From the NCBI GenBank assembly GCA_026826555.1, contig JAKSZT010000142.1, positions 3,193,004-3,257,003 on the forward strand: a stretch of 64,000 nt of DNA. The letters run 5' to 3'. Below are positions 32,503 to 44,474 of this stretch, one piece after another. How positions within the stretch are numbered: position 1 is the first letter of the stretch; each line of letters begins with the position of its first letter. The position numbers and the translations under genes are program-made. The notes under the pieces are model-generated. The model saw only the letters and a list, made by a program, of their open reading frames with translations. It did not search any database and was not told the DNA's origin. This stretch comes from Tolypeutes matacus (taxonomy: Eukaryota; Chordata; Mammalia; Cingulata; Chlamyphoridae).

Positions 32503-33086
32503 GATAATGTATTAGTCAGCCAAAGGGGTGCTACTGCTAAATACCAGAAATGGGTTGGTCTTTATAAAGGGTATTTATTTGGGGTATAAGTCCACAGTTA
32601 CCAGGCCATAAAACGTAAGTTACTTCTCTCACCAAAGTCCATTGCCACTTGTTGGAGCAAGACAGCTGCCGACATTTGCCAGGGTTCAGGTTTCTTGGGT
32701 TCATCTCTTCTGGGGGCTGTATTTCTCTCTGGGCTTAGCTCCTCCGTTTCCTCCACTAAGTCAGTTGTAGACTACCAGGTGAACAGCTTGCTTCTTTTCT
32801 CCTGGGGCCTTCACTCCAACATCAAAACTCCAACATCAAAAGTCCATCAAAACTCCAACATCAAAAACTGCAACTCAAAAACTGCTCCCTCTGTCCTTTG
32901 CCTTGCCTTTTATATTCAATTCCCCCACCCACCAAGGGGTGGGGCTTAATGCCATACTGATGTGGCCCACTCAACACCCTAATCTTAACTTAATCATGCC
33001 CAGATTAACAGATCTGTTTACAAGCATGATCTAATTATATTTTTGGAATTCATAATTACGCCAAATTGCCAAACGGCTACAGATAA
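32503..33086 (-). mobile_element. Solo LTR of a related ERVL-like family with GATAA duplication
   Basis: GATAA flanks the LTR at 32503-32507 and 33082-33086. The LTR proper (32508-33081, 574 bp) reads on the minus strand from TGTAGCCGTTTGGCAATT to GACTAATACA. Its ends match the provirus that hosts it, but the middle differs. It contains a short tandem array around 32815-32885 built on 'ctccaacatcaaaa'. Confidence 0.8.
32815..32885. repeat. Short tandem array in the solo LTR
   Basis: Units related to 'actccaacatcaaaa' repeat four to five times with small indels. Confidence 0.7.
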
Positions 33087-33280
33087 TGAAAATGTTTATC
33101 CTTTGCCTGCCCATTTGTGCATTGGAAGCAGATAAATGGTTTTGTAAGTTTCAGGGGTCTACAGCAGATGGGACTTTTCCCCAAGACAAACTATATTTCT
33201 TTAAAATGATTATGACATGATTTTGTACTTGCATTGTTACTGATTTAAGGTTTTTTGAATATTGTAATGTGTTTTTGGAA

Positions 33281-33294
33281 TTCAGAGGGTGGAG
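33281..33294 (+). other. ERVL-like polypurine tract
   Basis: 'ttcagagggtggag' directly before the TG of the 3' LTR. Purine-rich after its first bases and correctly placed. Confidence 0.5.
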
Positions 33295-33869
33295 TGTAGC
33301 TGTTTGGCATTATTTATGAATCCCAAAAATAGATTTTGGATTATGTTTGTAAACTGGTCTGTGATTAAATTATGATTAAAGCTTTGATTGGGCCACATCA
33401 ATTGGACATTGAGTCTCTGCCCCCTTCATGGGCAGGAACTCACAGATAAAACTACATGACAGAAAAGAGGAGTTAGTTGGAGTTTTGATGTTGGAATTCT
33501 GATTCTGAGTTTTGAGCTTCAGCCCTGGGAACTAAACACAGAGAGGAGCTTGGTCATTAGGAAGGAGAAACAGCCCTGGGAAAAGAGATGAGCCATTCAC
33601 CTGATAGTCTACAACTGAACCCAGAGAGAAACAGAGGCCCGAGAAGAGAGACAAAGCATTGAGAGCCTGACCATGAAGCCTTAAGAGGAAGAGGAAGGCT
33701 GAATGTTAGCAGCCATCTTGCTCCAACATGTGGCAATAGACTGATGAGGAAAGTAACTTATGCTTTATGGCCTGGTAACTGTAAGCTTCAAACCCAAATA
33801 AATACACTTTATGAAAACCGAGCAATTACTGGTATTTTTCACCAGCACTCCTTTGGCTGAATAATACTG
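33295..33869 (+). repeat. 3' LTR of ERVL-like element
   Basis: The 575-bp partner of 30506-31100, starting TGTAGCTGTTTGGC. Its terminal ACA is mutated to ACT. AATAAA lies at about 33799-33804. Confidence 0.8.
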
Positions 33870-35993
33870 TGATGGTGGCTTCATAGAATGAGTTTGGTAA
33901 CATTCTTTCCTGTTCAATACTTGGAATAGCATAGTTCATCTTTGAATGACTGGTAAAATTCATCTGTGAAACAACCTGGTCCAGGCTTTATATCTTTGGG
34001 AGATATTTGATGAGCATTTCATTCTCTTCACTTGTGATTGGTTTCTTAAGGTCTTCTATTTCTTCTAAAGACTGTGTAGATGGTTCCTGTGTTTTTAGGA
34101 ATTTTGTCAAAAATCTAGGAATTTTCTAGATTTTTTTGGCATACAATTTTTCATAGTATTCTTTTATGATCTCTTTTATTTCTACGTGGTCAGTGGCAAT
34201 GCCCCCCTTCTCATTTCTGATTATATTTATTTGTATCTTCTCTCTTTCTTTATTTTACAGTCTAGTGAAGGGTTTGTCGATTTTGTTAATCTTCTCAAAG
34301 AACTGACTTTTGGTTTTGTTATTTCTGTCTATTGGTTGTTGTTTTTTTTTCTCAATTTTATTTATTTCTGCTCTGATCTTTGCTATTTCTTTCCTTTGGC
34401 TTGGTTTAGGATTAGTATGCTGTTCTTTACTAGTTCTTCCAGGTGTGCAGTTAGAGCATCAACTTTAGCTCTTTCTTCTTTTCTAATGTAAACATTGAGG
34501 GCTATAAATTTCCCTCTCAGCACTGCCTTTGCTGTGTCCCATAGGTTTGATATGTTGTTTCTCATTTTCATTTGTTTCAATATAGTTGTCGAATACACTT
34601 GAAATTTATTTTTTACCCACATATTGTTTCAGTGTTTTGTTTAATCTCCATATATTTATGAATTTTCCCTTTTTCCCTGTATTATTGATTTCCAGCTTCA
34701 TTCTGTTATGATCAGTGAAAGTGTTTTGTATACTTTCAAACTTTTAAAATTTATTGAATTTTGTCTTGTGATCCAACATATGGTCTGTCTTGGAGAAAGA
34801 TCCATGAGCAATTGAAAAGAATGCATATCTTGTGTTTTGGGTTGCAATGCTCTATAGATGTCTGTTAGGTCTAGTTCATTTATCAGATTATTCATGCTCT
34901 TTGTTTCTTTATTTATCCTCTGTCCAGATGTTCTATCCAATACTGAGAGTTGTGTATTTAAGTCTCCAACTATTATTGTAGAGACATCTATATCTCCGTT
35001 CAGCTTTGCCAGTGTGTGCTTCATGTATCTTGGGGCACTGAGGTTAGGTGTTTAAATATTTAGTATAGTAATTTCTTCTTGTTCTAGCCATCAACGGTCA
35101 ATGTTATTACCCTAAAGGCATTACTTACTTCATCCACTTTGACTTTTGGTTTTCTGTTATCACATTGCACTCTTCTGTATCTTTTTACCCTTTATTTTAT
35201 GTTTACAAATAATCCTTCATTTCTACACTCTTCTCCAAGTCTCTTGCTTTTTTCTTTTTTTTTTCTTTCAAGCTGAAGCACTCTCTTTAGTAGCTCTTGT
35301 AATTCTGGTCTTTTGTTAACATATTTTATCAGTTATTGTTTGTTTGTGAAGACTTTGAACTCACCTTCATTTTTGAAGGACAGGTTTGCTGGATATAGAA
35401 TTCTTGGCTACCAGTTTTTCTCTTTCAATACCTTAAATACTTCATACCCTGTTTTCTCCATGATTTCTGATGAGAAGTTGGCACTTAGTCTTATGGATAT
35501 TCCCTTCTATGTGATGCTTTGCTTTTCTCTTGCTGCTTTCAAAATCTTCTATATCTCTGGATTTGTCACATTGAATAGTAAGTGTCTCAGGTTAGGTCTC
35601 TTCAGATTCATTCTGTTTGGGGTGTATTGCTCTTCTTGGATAGTTATATTTATGTCTTTCATAAGTTTTCATTCATTATTTCCTCTATTATTCTTTCTAC
35701 TGCTTTTCCATTTTCTCCTCTTTCTGGGAAACTGATAATGCATGTATTTTTGCATATCATGTTTTCATTCAATTCCCAGAGATGCTTTTCCATTTTGTAC
35801 ATTCTCTTCTTTTCCTGTTCTCCTGTCTTTTCCAGTACAGAGATTCTGTCTTCAAAATCACTAATTATGTCTTAAGCAATTCAGATCTGTTCTTATTGCC
35901 TTTAATGTATTTTAAATCTCATCCATCATGTCTTTCATTCCCATACGGTCTGTTACTTTTCTTCGCAGACTTTCAAATTGTTCTTTATGCTCA
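33870..35993 (-). pseudogene. L1-C ORF2 N-terminal part and ORF1 C-terminal part
   Basis: 33870-35090 encodes ORF2 on the minus strand. The frame 35024-34698 reads STIIVGDLNTQLSVLDRT, the endonuclease 'VGDxNTxLS' box with Asp kept, and the linker before the RT follows at lower coordinates. The first part of the endonuclease is missing by a deletion near 35050-35090. 35280-35993 is ORF1 sequence (reverse complement includes ILKAAREKQSIT-like and 'IQQTCPSKMK'-like pieces). No frame is intact. Confidence 0.7.
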
Positions 35994-36006
35994 CCCAATA
36001 TCTTCT
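35994..36006. repeat. L1-D target site duplication, left copy
   Basis: CCCAATATCTTCT here and CCCAATGTCTTCT at 43614-43626 differ at one position. Joining across L1-D restores L1-C ORF1. Confidence 0.8.
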
Positions 36007-38450
36007 ATTTTTAATATACTTTTTATATTTATTTTTAAAAAGAAACTTAGATTACATAAATGTTACACACAAAATATAAGGGATTCCCAAATGCTCCACT
36101 CCCTAGTCATCCCACATTTTCCCACATCAGAAATATCCTCCATTACTGTGGTATATTTGTCACAATTGATTAACACCTCTTAGATTATTGCCACTAAGTA
36201 ATGATTATAGTTTACATTGTAGTTTACATTCTCTCCCACACATTTTTGCAAGTTATTACATGATATACAATGGCCTGTATCTGTTATTGAACTTACACTT
36301 ATTTTTCCATTCCCTCCCCTCAGAACTTCTGGTGGTCACTGCATAAACTTCCGTAATAAAAGTTCTTCCATTGCTAGGATCACAAGTCTACAGTAGAGCA
36401 ACTGTAAGTCTACTGTAGCCCACCATCCTTTCCCCAATCCTGAGGATTCTCTGATGGTGATGCTCTCTCTATCTCTAACTAAGTGGGGACTTAGGTCTCA
36501 TGGGGCAGATGGATGAGGCTTTCCTGCTTGCAAATGCAGATTATCTCTGTTCCTAGAGATGGTTCTTGTCAGTCATCTTCTCCTTGTTAGTTGTCTTGGG
36601 TCCAATGAATTGGAGAGTAGGTGTTGCAAGTCTATTGAGATTCAGGGCCCACCTGGCACATGGCCAGTCCAAAGATTTAAGTCTCTTGGACATACAACTA
36701 TCAACTCTAGTACTAACTATAGGTTCAAACAGAGGGGCAGCAGATCCATGTGTAGGGGAAAAAAAAAACTGAGTCCAACTCTATCACTCTGGGGAGCATA
36801 AATTCCAAAGTACGGCCCACTGGTAGAGTGCCAAACTCCTAAGCTGTCTGCCCTGCCTATAGTGCCTGGATGTTTCCAGAGCCCTCAGGAGACCCACTAT
36901 TTAAAGTAATATTTACTTTGGCAGTCTAAGAGTTCCTGCTGAGAAATGCGTAAGCGTAACCTCTGAAATGACCTCCCAAGGCACTTTGAAGTCTCTTAGC
37001 CATTAAACTCATTTGTCTTTATCCTTTTCCTTTTTCTCAAGGTCTTTTTCTGGTTGCATTTCTAGTTTGTGTTTGGTACTAATTCCTCAGTGTCAGGAAG
37101 GCTCATTCCTGGGAGTTATGTCCCACACTGGAGGGAATGTAATGCATTTATATACTGAGTTTTGGCTTAGACAGAGGCCAATTTTAGCAACAAGGAGGCT
37201 CTCAGCATGTAATATTAGGCACCTTATAATACGAGGCTAAGTTTCAATCTCAAAAGTTTCATGAGTACAGTCACCACAATCAAGGGCCTGCCAATGGTCC
37301 ATCTTCCATCACTATTCTCTGCCCCTGAACTAAGGGGATTCTTGCTGTCCCATTAGAGAATGTGGCAGAGCTCCCCAGGATGGGAATTTGTCTTTGGTTA
37401 TTGTGTGGATCACCTCCCACTGTGACAATGCCCCATGAACACATTCACATGTCTTTTAGATATACCCCAGGTGAGTCTCCTCCAATGCCCAGACACCCCA
37501 CACCAATGATCTGCCCCTGCCACAATTGTAACCCTTCTGTGATCCAAAAACTCTTCAAAATTAAAACCAACAAAATAAGTAAATATATTTAATAGGAAAA
37601 TGATATAATAATGATGTTTTTAAAAATACATAAAATACAAAAAATTTTGAAATAATGAAAAAAGCATAAAAATAAAATAATACAAAATTATTTTTTTAAC
37701 ATTATGTCTTTCATTACTGTAAAATCTGTTGTCTTGTATGTACAATGACATTTGTTTCCATTTATTCACCCAGAGTCTAATTTTTTTCATTTTGTTCAAA
37801 GAACCTTTGTTTACTGAAAAGTCATGAGAGAATACAGTTGTTTCCCATATATCCAAGGTCCTCTACCTTTTTCCCTTTCCCATATTAATGACATTTTACA
37901 TGTGGATGGTACATTTTTTTACAATTGATATACAAATATTGAAACATTGATATTAACTATGGTCAATGATTTACTTTGTGCTTTAAATTTTGGACTGTAA
38001 ACTTTTATAGATTTTGATGAAGATTGATGTGGTTTGTATCCATCCTTGCAAGATCATGCAGAATAATTGCATTGTCCCCAAAATTTCCCACATTCCATCT
38101 ATTCTATTTCTCCCACTCTCCCCCCTCAGGATACACTCTCTGAACATTGTAGTTGCAATCACATACCTGCAAACCCCCACAGTTCACATAATCCCTCACA
38201 CAATCCAACCCACAATTCCATGGACAGTTTAACCCACACCTCCCACCCTCCCCCCCTTAATGACAAGCACTGCCCATCCCAATAGCATCCAGCACCACTG
38301 TCACACCATTCCATTGTACAATTACACAATTCCACCATATCATAGATTTTGCTCATGTGGGCATTGACTCAACCTTCTTCTCCCTTTCTGTTTCTTGTAA
38401 ACCTAGCTTCCAGACTCTAGGTCAGTGTGTCTGCTCAGTTTGCTTAATTC
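36007..38450 (-). repeat. L1-D 3'UTR, two tandem modules
   Basis: Minus strand: proximal module 38450-about 37740 (end marked by reverse complements of 'ttgtacattc'-type and 'caattgtaaaaaaatgtacc'), a linker at 37740-37620 with 'tgtacatacaagacaacaga', and the distal module 37620-36007. The linker matches L1-A 21540-21620 closely. The many small open frames here are reverse-strand noise. Confidence 0.7.
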
Positions 38451-40790
38451 ATATGAATAAGGTCATATAATATTTGTCCTTCAGTGACTGGCTTGCTTCA
38501 CTCAACATAAGGTCTTGAAGATTCATCCATGTTATCCCATGTGATGATACTACATTCCTTCTTATAGCTGAGTAATATTCCATTGTATGTCTATAGGACA
38601 GTTTGTTTATCCATTCATCTGTTGATGGACATTTGAGTTGTTTCCAACTTTTGGCTATTATTAGTGAATAATTCTGCTATGAACAATTGTGTGCTTATAT
38701 CTGTTCATTTTTCTGCTTTCAATTCTTTTGGGTATATACCCAGCAGTGGGATTGCTGGATCATATGGCAGTTCTACAGTTAGTTTTCTGAAGAACCAGCA
38801 AACTGTCCTCCACAATGGCTGCACCATTCTACATTCCCACCAGCAATCCATAAGAGTTCCTATTCCTCCACATCCTCTTGAACATATGTAGCTCTCTGTT
38901 TTTTTAAATAGCCACCAGTCTAATGAATGTAATATGATATATCATTGTAGTTTTAATTTGAATTTCCCTAATAGGTAGTGATGTTGAGCATCTTTTCATG
39001 TGCTTTTTAGTCATTTGTATTTCTTCTTTGAAGAAGTGTCTATTCAAATCTCTTGCCAATTTTTTAAACGGAATCTTGTCTTTATTTTTGAGCTATAGGA
39101 TTTTTTAAATATATGCTGGATATTACGCCCTTATCAAATATATGGTTACAAAATATTTTTTCTTATTGATTAGGCTGCCTTTTCACTTTCTTGACAAACT
39201 CCTTTGAGGTGCAAACGTTTTTAATTTTGAGGTCCCATTTACCTATTTTTTCTTTTGTTGCTCATGCTTTGGGTGTAAAGATCATGAAACCATTACCTAA
39301 TTCAAGATCCTGTAGATGCTTCCGTACATTATCTTGGCTCTTCTTCGTTGGGAAGTTTGTAATGACTCATTCTGTCTTGTTACTTGTGATTTATCTATTG
39401 TATTCATCAATTTCTTCTTTCATCAATATAGGCTGCTCGTTTGTTTCTAGGAATTTGTCCATTTCTCCTAAGTTGTCTATCTTGTTGGCTTCCAATTTTT
39501 CAAAGCAACCTTTTATGATACTGTTTATTTTTGTGGGGTCAGTGATGGTATGCCTTTCCTCATTTCTTATTTTATGTATTTGCATCTTTCTCTCTTTCTT
39601 TCTTTGTTAGCCTAGCTAAGGGTTTGTCAATTTTATTAATCTTCTCAAAGAACCAGCTTTTGATTTTGTTTATTTTTTCTAGTGTTTTCTTATTTTCTAT
39701 TTCATTTAACTCTCCTCTAATCTTTGTTATTTCTTTCTTTCTACTTCCTTTGGCATTAGTTTGTTGTTCTTTTCCTATTTCCTCCAGGTGTGCAGGTATA
39801 TCTTTGATTTTAGCTCTATATACTTTTTAATATAGGCATTTATGGCTCTGAATTTCCCTCTCAGTACAGCTTTTGCTGCATTACATAGATTTTGATTTGT
39901 TGTGTTGTCATTTTCATTTATTTCAAGATGGTTATTGATTTCTTTTGAGATTTCCTCCTTGACCCACTGTGTGTCTAAAAGTGTGTTGTTTAACTTTCAT
40001 GTCTTTGTGCCTAATCTGTTCTCTGCCACTTCTCATTGCCAGCTTCATTCCATTGTGGTAAAAGAAATAACTTTGTTTAATTACATCATGTAATTTCATT
40101 CATTCTGCATCATTGTGAGTTGTTCTATGGCCTAGCATGTGGTCTATCCTGGAAAATGATCCTTTTGCACTCAAGAAGAATGTATATTTTGCAGTATTTG
40201 GGTATAATGTTCTGTATATGTCTTTTAGGTCCAGATCCTCTAATGTATTATTCAAAGTCTTTGTTTCATTGTTGATTCTCTGTTGTGATGTTCTGTCTAA
40301 TGGTGATAATGGTGTATTAAATTCTCCCACTATAATTGTTGAGGCATCTATTTCTCCACTTAATTTTTCTGGTGCTTGCCTCATGTATTTTGAGGCAACC
40401 ATGTTAGATGCATAAATGTTTTTATTTTTAGTTTCTTCTTGATAGATTATCACTTTTATTATTATAAAGTGTCCTTCTTTGTCTTTTACAATCATTTTAT
40501 TTTAAAGTCTATTTTGTCTGATATTAGTATAGCTACTCCTCACCATTTTGGTTATTGTTTGCTTGTAAAATTGTTTACCAACCATTCACTTTTGGCCACC
40601 TTGCATCCCTGGGTCTAAGGTGTGTTTCTTGTAAACAGCATATAGTTGGGTCATATTTCCTTATCCATTCTGCCTGTCTGTGTCTTTTGACTGGTGTGTT
40701 TAATCCATTAATATTCAATGTTATTACTGTCAAGGAATTACTTACATTAGCCATATTTTCTTTAGGTTCATGTATCCTATATGTTGTTTT
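38450..40790 (-). pseudogene. L1-D ORF2 pseudogene, RT deleted
   Basis: Endonuclease at 40790-39800: the frame 40495-40100 reads STIIVGEFNTPLSPLD (GDFN has become GEFN) and later FFLSAKGSFSRIDHMLGH. The linker before the RT is at 39585-39391 (NEERHTITDPTKINSIIKGC, EEMDKFLET-like). Around 39335-39345 the frame jumps from LPTKKS-type sequence to the C-terminal region (NVRKHLQDLEL), so the RT and thumb are absent. The C-terminal end continues to 38450. Confidence 0.75.
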
Positions 40791-40959
40791 TATATTTCTT
40801 TTTACCTTTTTAGTTGTTCTTATTCTATCATCTTACTCTCTGTCTCCTTTTTTTTCCTTTCAATCTGTGGAATTCCCTTTAGTATTTCTTGAAGTGTGGG
40901 TTTCTTATGGACATACTCTTTTAATTTCTGTTTATCTGTGAATGTTTTTAACTCTCCCT

Positions 40960-41791
40960 CATTTTTGAATGCCAGCTTTGCTGTAAAACTTCTTGGATGG
41001 AAGTTTTTCTTTTAGCACTTTAACAATGTCATATCACTGTCTTCTTGCCTACATGGTTTCAGATGAGAAATCAGCACTTAATCATTTCAAGCTTGCCTTG
41101 TATGTGAAGGGTCTTTTTCTCTTGCTGCTTTCAGTATACTCTTTTTTTATTGGGCATTGGACAATTTGACCAGTATATGTCTTGGAGTAGGCCTGTTAGG
41201 ATTTATACTGTTTGGAGTACACTGGCCTTCCTGAACATGTATGTACATCTCCCTCAATAGGTTTAGGAAGTTTTCATCCATTATTTTTTTCAACATACCT
41301 TCTGTCCCCATTCCCTTTGCTTCTCTCTCTGGGATGCCTATAATGCATATGTTTGCACCTTTTGTGTTGTCATTCAAATCTGTAAATCCATGCTGGAATT
41401 TTTCTCTCTTTTAATCTATCTGTTCTATTATTTGTTTGATTTCAGATGCACTGTCTTCCACATTGCTGATTCTTTCCTCTGCCTGTTCCAATCTGCTGTT
41501 ACGTGTTTCCAGTGTCTTTTTGATTTCTTGGTTTGTGCCATTCATCATCATCATATCTATTAACTTTTTATGGATTTTTACAATTTCTTTGGTATGTTCT
41601 CCAAGTGTCTTCTTAATAACCTTAATCTCTTTCTTCACTTTGTTAAATTGATTCATGATATTTGTTTATACACCTCTGATTCACTCTTCCATGTTCTGCA
41701 TCTCCTTTTGGTTTTTAGTTTTTTCATTGGATTAGGCCATGTCTTCCTGTTTCTTAGTATGACTTTTAAATTTTTGTTGGTGTCTAGGCAT
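40960..41791 (-). pseudogene. L1-D ORF1 pseudogene
   Basis: Minus-strand start MPRHQQKFKSHTKKQEDMA then a stop. Coiled-coil frame 41656-41411 (NQFNKVKKEIKVIKKTLGEH, LEQAEERISNVEDSASEIKQ). RRM frame 41377-41147 (NICIIGIPEREAKGMGTEGM). This is the better preserved of the L1 ORF1 copies here, yet still interrupted by stops. Confidence 0.75.
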
Positions 41792-43613
41792 CTGTTTATA
41801 TTGGTTGGTTTAGTCAGTTGATTAGCTTCTTCCTCTAATCTAAGGTTTTATTTGTTGTTGTTTTTGTGTGGTAAGGTTTCACTTTGACACTTTGTTCCTC
41901 TTATTTTATTTCCTTAATCTTGTCTATGTTCCCTTGAAAAAAAGTTAGGACCAGAGAAAAGGAAAGAGATAGGAAGAGTAAAGGAATAATAATAATTATA
42001 ATAGTAAAAGGTAAGAAAGGAACTGTACAATACCTAAGAATATGAATAATTAACATGAGTAAGAAGTACAGTGGAATGAGATATAAAAAGTGCAATAGAA
42101 ACAATGAGGAGACAGAATAAAGTAAAATGTTGAATTAAAATGCTGGAATGATGAGAAGGGAAGAAAAGAATAAAGAAAAGAGAAAAAGAAAAAAGTAAAA
42201 TAGGAAAGAAAACAGAGGAAAAAGGAGACAAAAAGACAAGAGAAATAGAAAACCAAACAAAATGAAGGGGAATGAAAGAACAACAACAGAAAACAGACAA
42301 TAGAAAGATGAAGGCAAGAAAAGGAATAGTGTAGGTAGAAAAAAAACAGTAAATGAAAGAAAAAACAAACAGAGAAACAAAAGAAGGGGAAACACAATAA
42401 ACAAGAAACAATACAGCAGCAAGTGGTTTAAAAAAAAAAAGAGAGAGAGAGAGAAAGAAAGAAACAAAGAAAAAGAACAGAAAACCAAAATAAACATGGA
42501 AAAACAGCCTTCCCTCTTAGACCCCTTAGGATCTTCTCAGTCTGCTGTTGTTCATCAATCAATCACCCTGCAGCCTTCCCTCTGAAGGTTTTCAACTGGA
42601 TTTTAGTGAGTAAAATAAGGAAAAATTTAAAAAAGAAACTTTTTTTTTTTAATATATAAGATACTAGAAAAACTAATCTAAAAAGAATATCTATAAGTTC
42701 CCTGTCATAAAGTTTAAGCTGGGTGCTCAGTAACTCAGTGGCTCACTTCTCTAAGAAGAGTTGAGAATTGAACCAGGGACTTCATATATGTAAAGCAGGA
42801 ATTTTTCCACTGAGCCAACTTGTCTTCTAAGGTTGGTTAACCTTTCAGAAAGCTATCTGCCCCACTTCCATTTAGCACGTTAGATTTCTTGTAGTTTCTC
42901 AGAATCTTGCTGACTAAGCACCTGTCACTGCCTCCTCTCTAATAAAATTTCTCTCTAGTTGGGTGGCTGGGTGTGACAGCTTGCCTGAGCAGAACCCTCT
43001 CCTCTCTCCTTGCCAAGTTGGGGTCCCTTCCAATATTCAAAGGGGACTCAACTGGCCAAACTCACCATGAAGAAACCACTTTCCAGCCTCCCAGACCCTT
43101 CTTGCTCTTAGGGAATCTTCTCTTGCAGCCCTTGGAGCAGGGAGTCAGTGGCTCCACTAGGCTATTTTCCCTGAGGGTGGGTTTTATGTGCCACTTCCAA
43201 CCACAGGAGCAAGCAACTCATGGTTTTCCTTTGGCTTCTTTATCTTTCCATACCCTCCTAGATGACTTAGAGCACCTTCCTGTTCTATATATATCCAAAG
43301 GAGCTGGCAGGGAGGAAGATGTCTGCTCTTCTCTCAATTAGATGCAGCTTGCCAGGAGTTTTATCCTCTCTTAATATCCCAGGGTTGGGGAGAGGAGGAG
43401 ACCTTCCTGGTGGCCTGGGGGTTTAATAACTCATGATTAGTTGTTTTAGTTTCTTTGTCTCTCTGTCCATCATTTTCCTGGGCATTGTGAAGCAGTGTTT
43501 TGGTCTGTTGTACTCCAAATCAGGTCTCTAAGGTAGATTTTGACTCTTATTCCATTGTTTTAGTGAGAGCTAAGCCTTATCTGCCTAACCTGATGGCCAT
43601 GTTCTCACAATCC
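41792..43613 (-). promoter_or_regulatory. L1-D 5'UTR, apparently chimeric
   Basis: The first about 390 nt (43613-43225 minus strand) align with the L1-BF/L1-C leader (24094 onward), sharing 'attaggcagat/aca' and 'cagagagatgaagaa'-type landmarks. From about 43220 down it aligns with the L1-A leader ('tcctgtggttggaa' against 'tccctgtggctggaa'), including the tRNA-like segment and the pyrimidine-rich run (42480-41930). Confidence 0.6.
42764..42818 (-). promoter_or_regulatory. tRNA-like A-box/B-box segment in L1-D 5'UTR
   Basis: Minus strand TGGCTCAGTGG (42808-42818) followed by GGTTCAATTC (42765-42774). These fit pol III A-box and B-box patterns and recall the head of the xenarthran tRNA-derived SINEs. 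Confidence 0.55.
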
Positions 43614-43626
43614 CCCAATGTCTTCT

Positions 43627-44474
43627 TAATATCCTTTATCTATTTAGTCATATATTCATTCAATTCTTTGAAGTGAATTAAGAGAGTTGTGTGATTATCA
43701 TTAATTGTAGTAAATCCTGTAACTCTTCAGGATATTTGGCTGGACCATCTATTCCTGTGTCCTAGTATGGGTTATAATTTTTTGCTGATGTCTAGGCATC
43801 TGATATGTTGGTGACTTTACTCTGATGGTCAATTACTCTCTCTTGCCTATTATTATTTTTTCAGAACTCTTCTTTGATATTTGGTTCAATGTATCCTAAA
43901 TCTTTAACATTGTCCTTCTAAATTATCAAAAGCATGCCAGGGACTCATTACTGGGGAGCAGACTTTTTTCCAGGGGTGCATTAAAGAGAGCTCTAAAAGC
44001 AGTTTTTGTTCATGTAATTTCCACACTGTCCAGCAGATGAGGGGTATATTTCTCAGTTTTCCTTTGGTTTTGTCTCTACTGAGCCGAAATTCAAAGCAGC
44101 TGCCACTGGCTGAATTCACTGAAGAAAAGCCCCCAGACACAACCTCCCTTTACCCAAATAACAGCTAACAGGTAGGAAGATGAATGCTGCCCTCTCAGTC
44201 AGCTGCAATGAGCCTGGTGTTTTACCCCTGAGTATCTCAGAGGTGGGAGAAGGGAGCCTTTCTGGACAGCCAGGATGTTTAATAACTTAGAGTTTGTTGT
44301 TTGGCTTCTTCATCTCTCTGTTTCTCACCCTCCTGGGTGTTGTGAAGCACTGTCTTGGTCTGCTGGTCTCCAAAGCAGGTCCCTCAGGCAGCTATTGGCT
44401 TGTTCTTCACTGGTTTTCTGAGAAAGCCGAGCCTTATCTGTCTAATCCAAAACCATCTTCCCACAATTCCCCTC
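43627..44474 (-). repeat. L1-C 5'UTR and ORF1 start
   Basis: Minus strand leader from 44474 to 43800, homologous to 24094-24783, then an ORF1 start at 43799 (MPRHQQKIITHTRTQE, then stop). The ORF1 frame is cut at 43626 by L1-D and resumes at 35993. Confidence 0.75.

Larger units (their letters stand above)
30506..33869 (+). mobile_element. ERVL-like provirus with both LTRs, inside L1-C
   Basis: LTRs at 30506-31100 and 33295-33869 flank a 2.2-kb interior that contains a later solo LTR (32508-33081). The LTR ends 'ggctgactaataca', a terminus common among MaLR/ERVL LTRs. The interior starts 'tttggtaccatgagtgg', a diverged tRNA-Leu-type primer site as in MaLR/ERVL elements. Without the nested LTR only about 1.6 kb of interior remains, too short for pol, so it is a non-autonomous element. 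No RT or integrase seen. Confidence 0.75.
36007..43613 (-). mobile_element. L1-D: full-length L1 with composite 3'UTR, inserted in L1-C ORF1
   Basis: 7.6 kb on the minus strand. 5' end near 43613, 5'UTR to 41792, ORF1 41791-about 40960, ORF2 about 40790-38450 with the RT deleted, then a 2.4-kb two-module 3'UTR to 36007. The modules align with L1-A in the same order, so both are one family. The 5' end differs from L1-A and resembles L1-BF/L1-C. A 13-bp duplication flanks it. Confidence 0.8.
27711..44474 (-). mobile_element. L1-C: full-length-type L1 inserted in L1-BF, itself interrupted twice
   Basis: Minus-strand L1. 5' end 'ttgtgggaagatgg' near 44474, 5'UTR to 43800, ORF1 start at 43799, broken by L1-D (36007-43613), ORF1 resumed at 35993, ORF2 about 35090-28290 broken by the ERVL-like provirus, and 3'UTR 28290-27711. 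The 3'UTR lacks its last part and tail. L1-BF sequence resumes on the right without an obvious duplication and with about 11 bases missing at the junction. Confidence 0.75.

Noticed and set aside
42034..42497. Three overlapping minus-strand Phe/Leu/Ser-rich frames of 115-125 codons
   Set aside because: Same pyrimidine-rich L1 leader in L1-D; three frames open at once is a composition effect.
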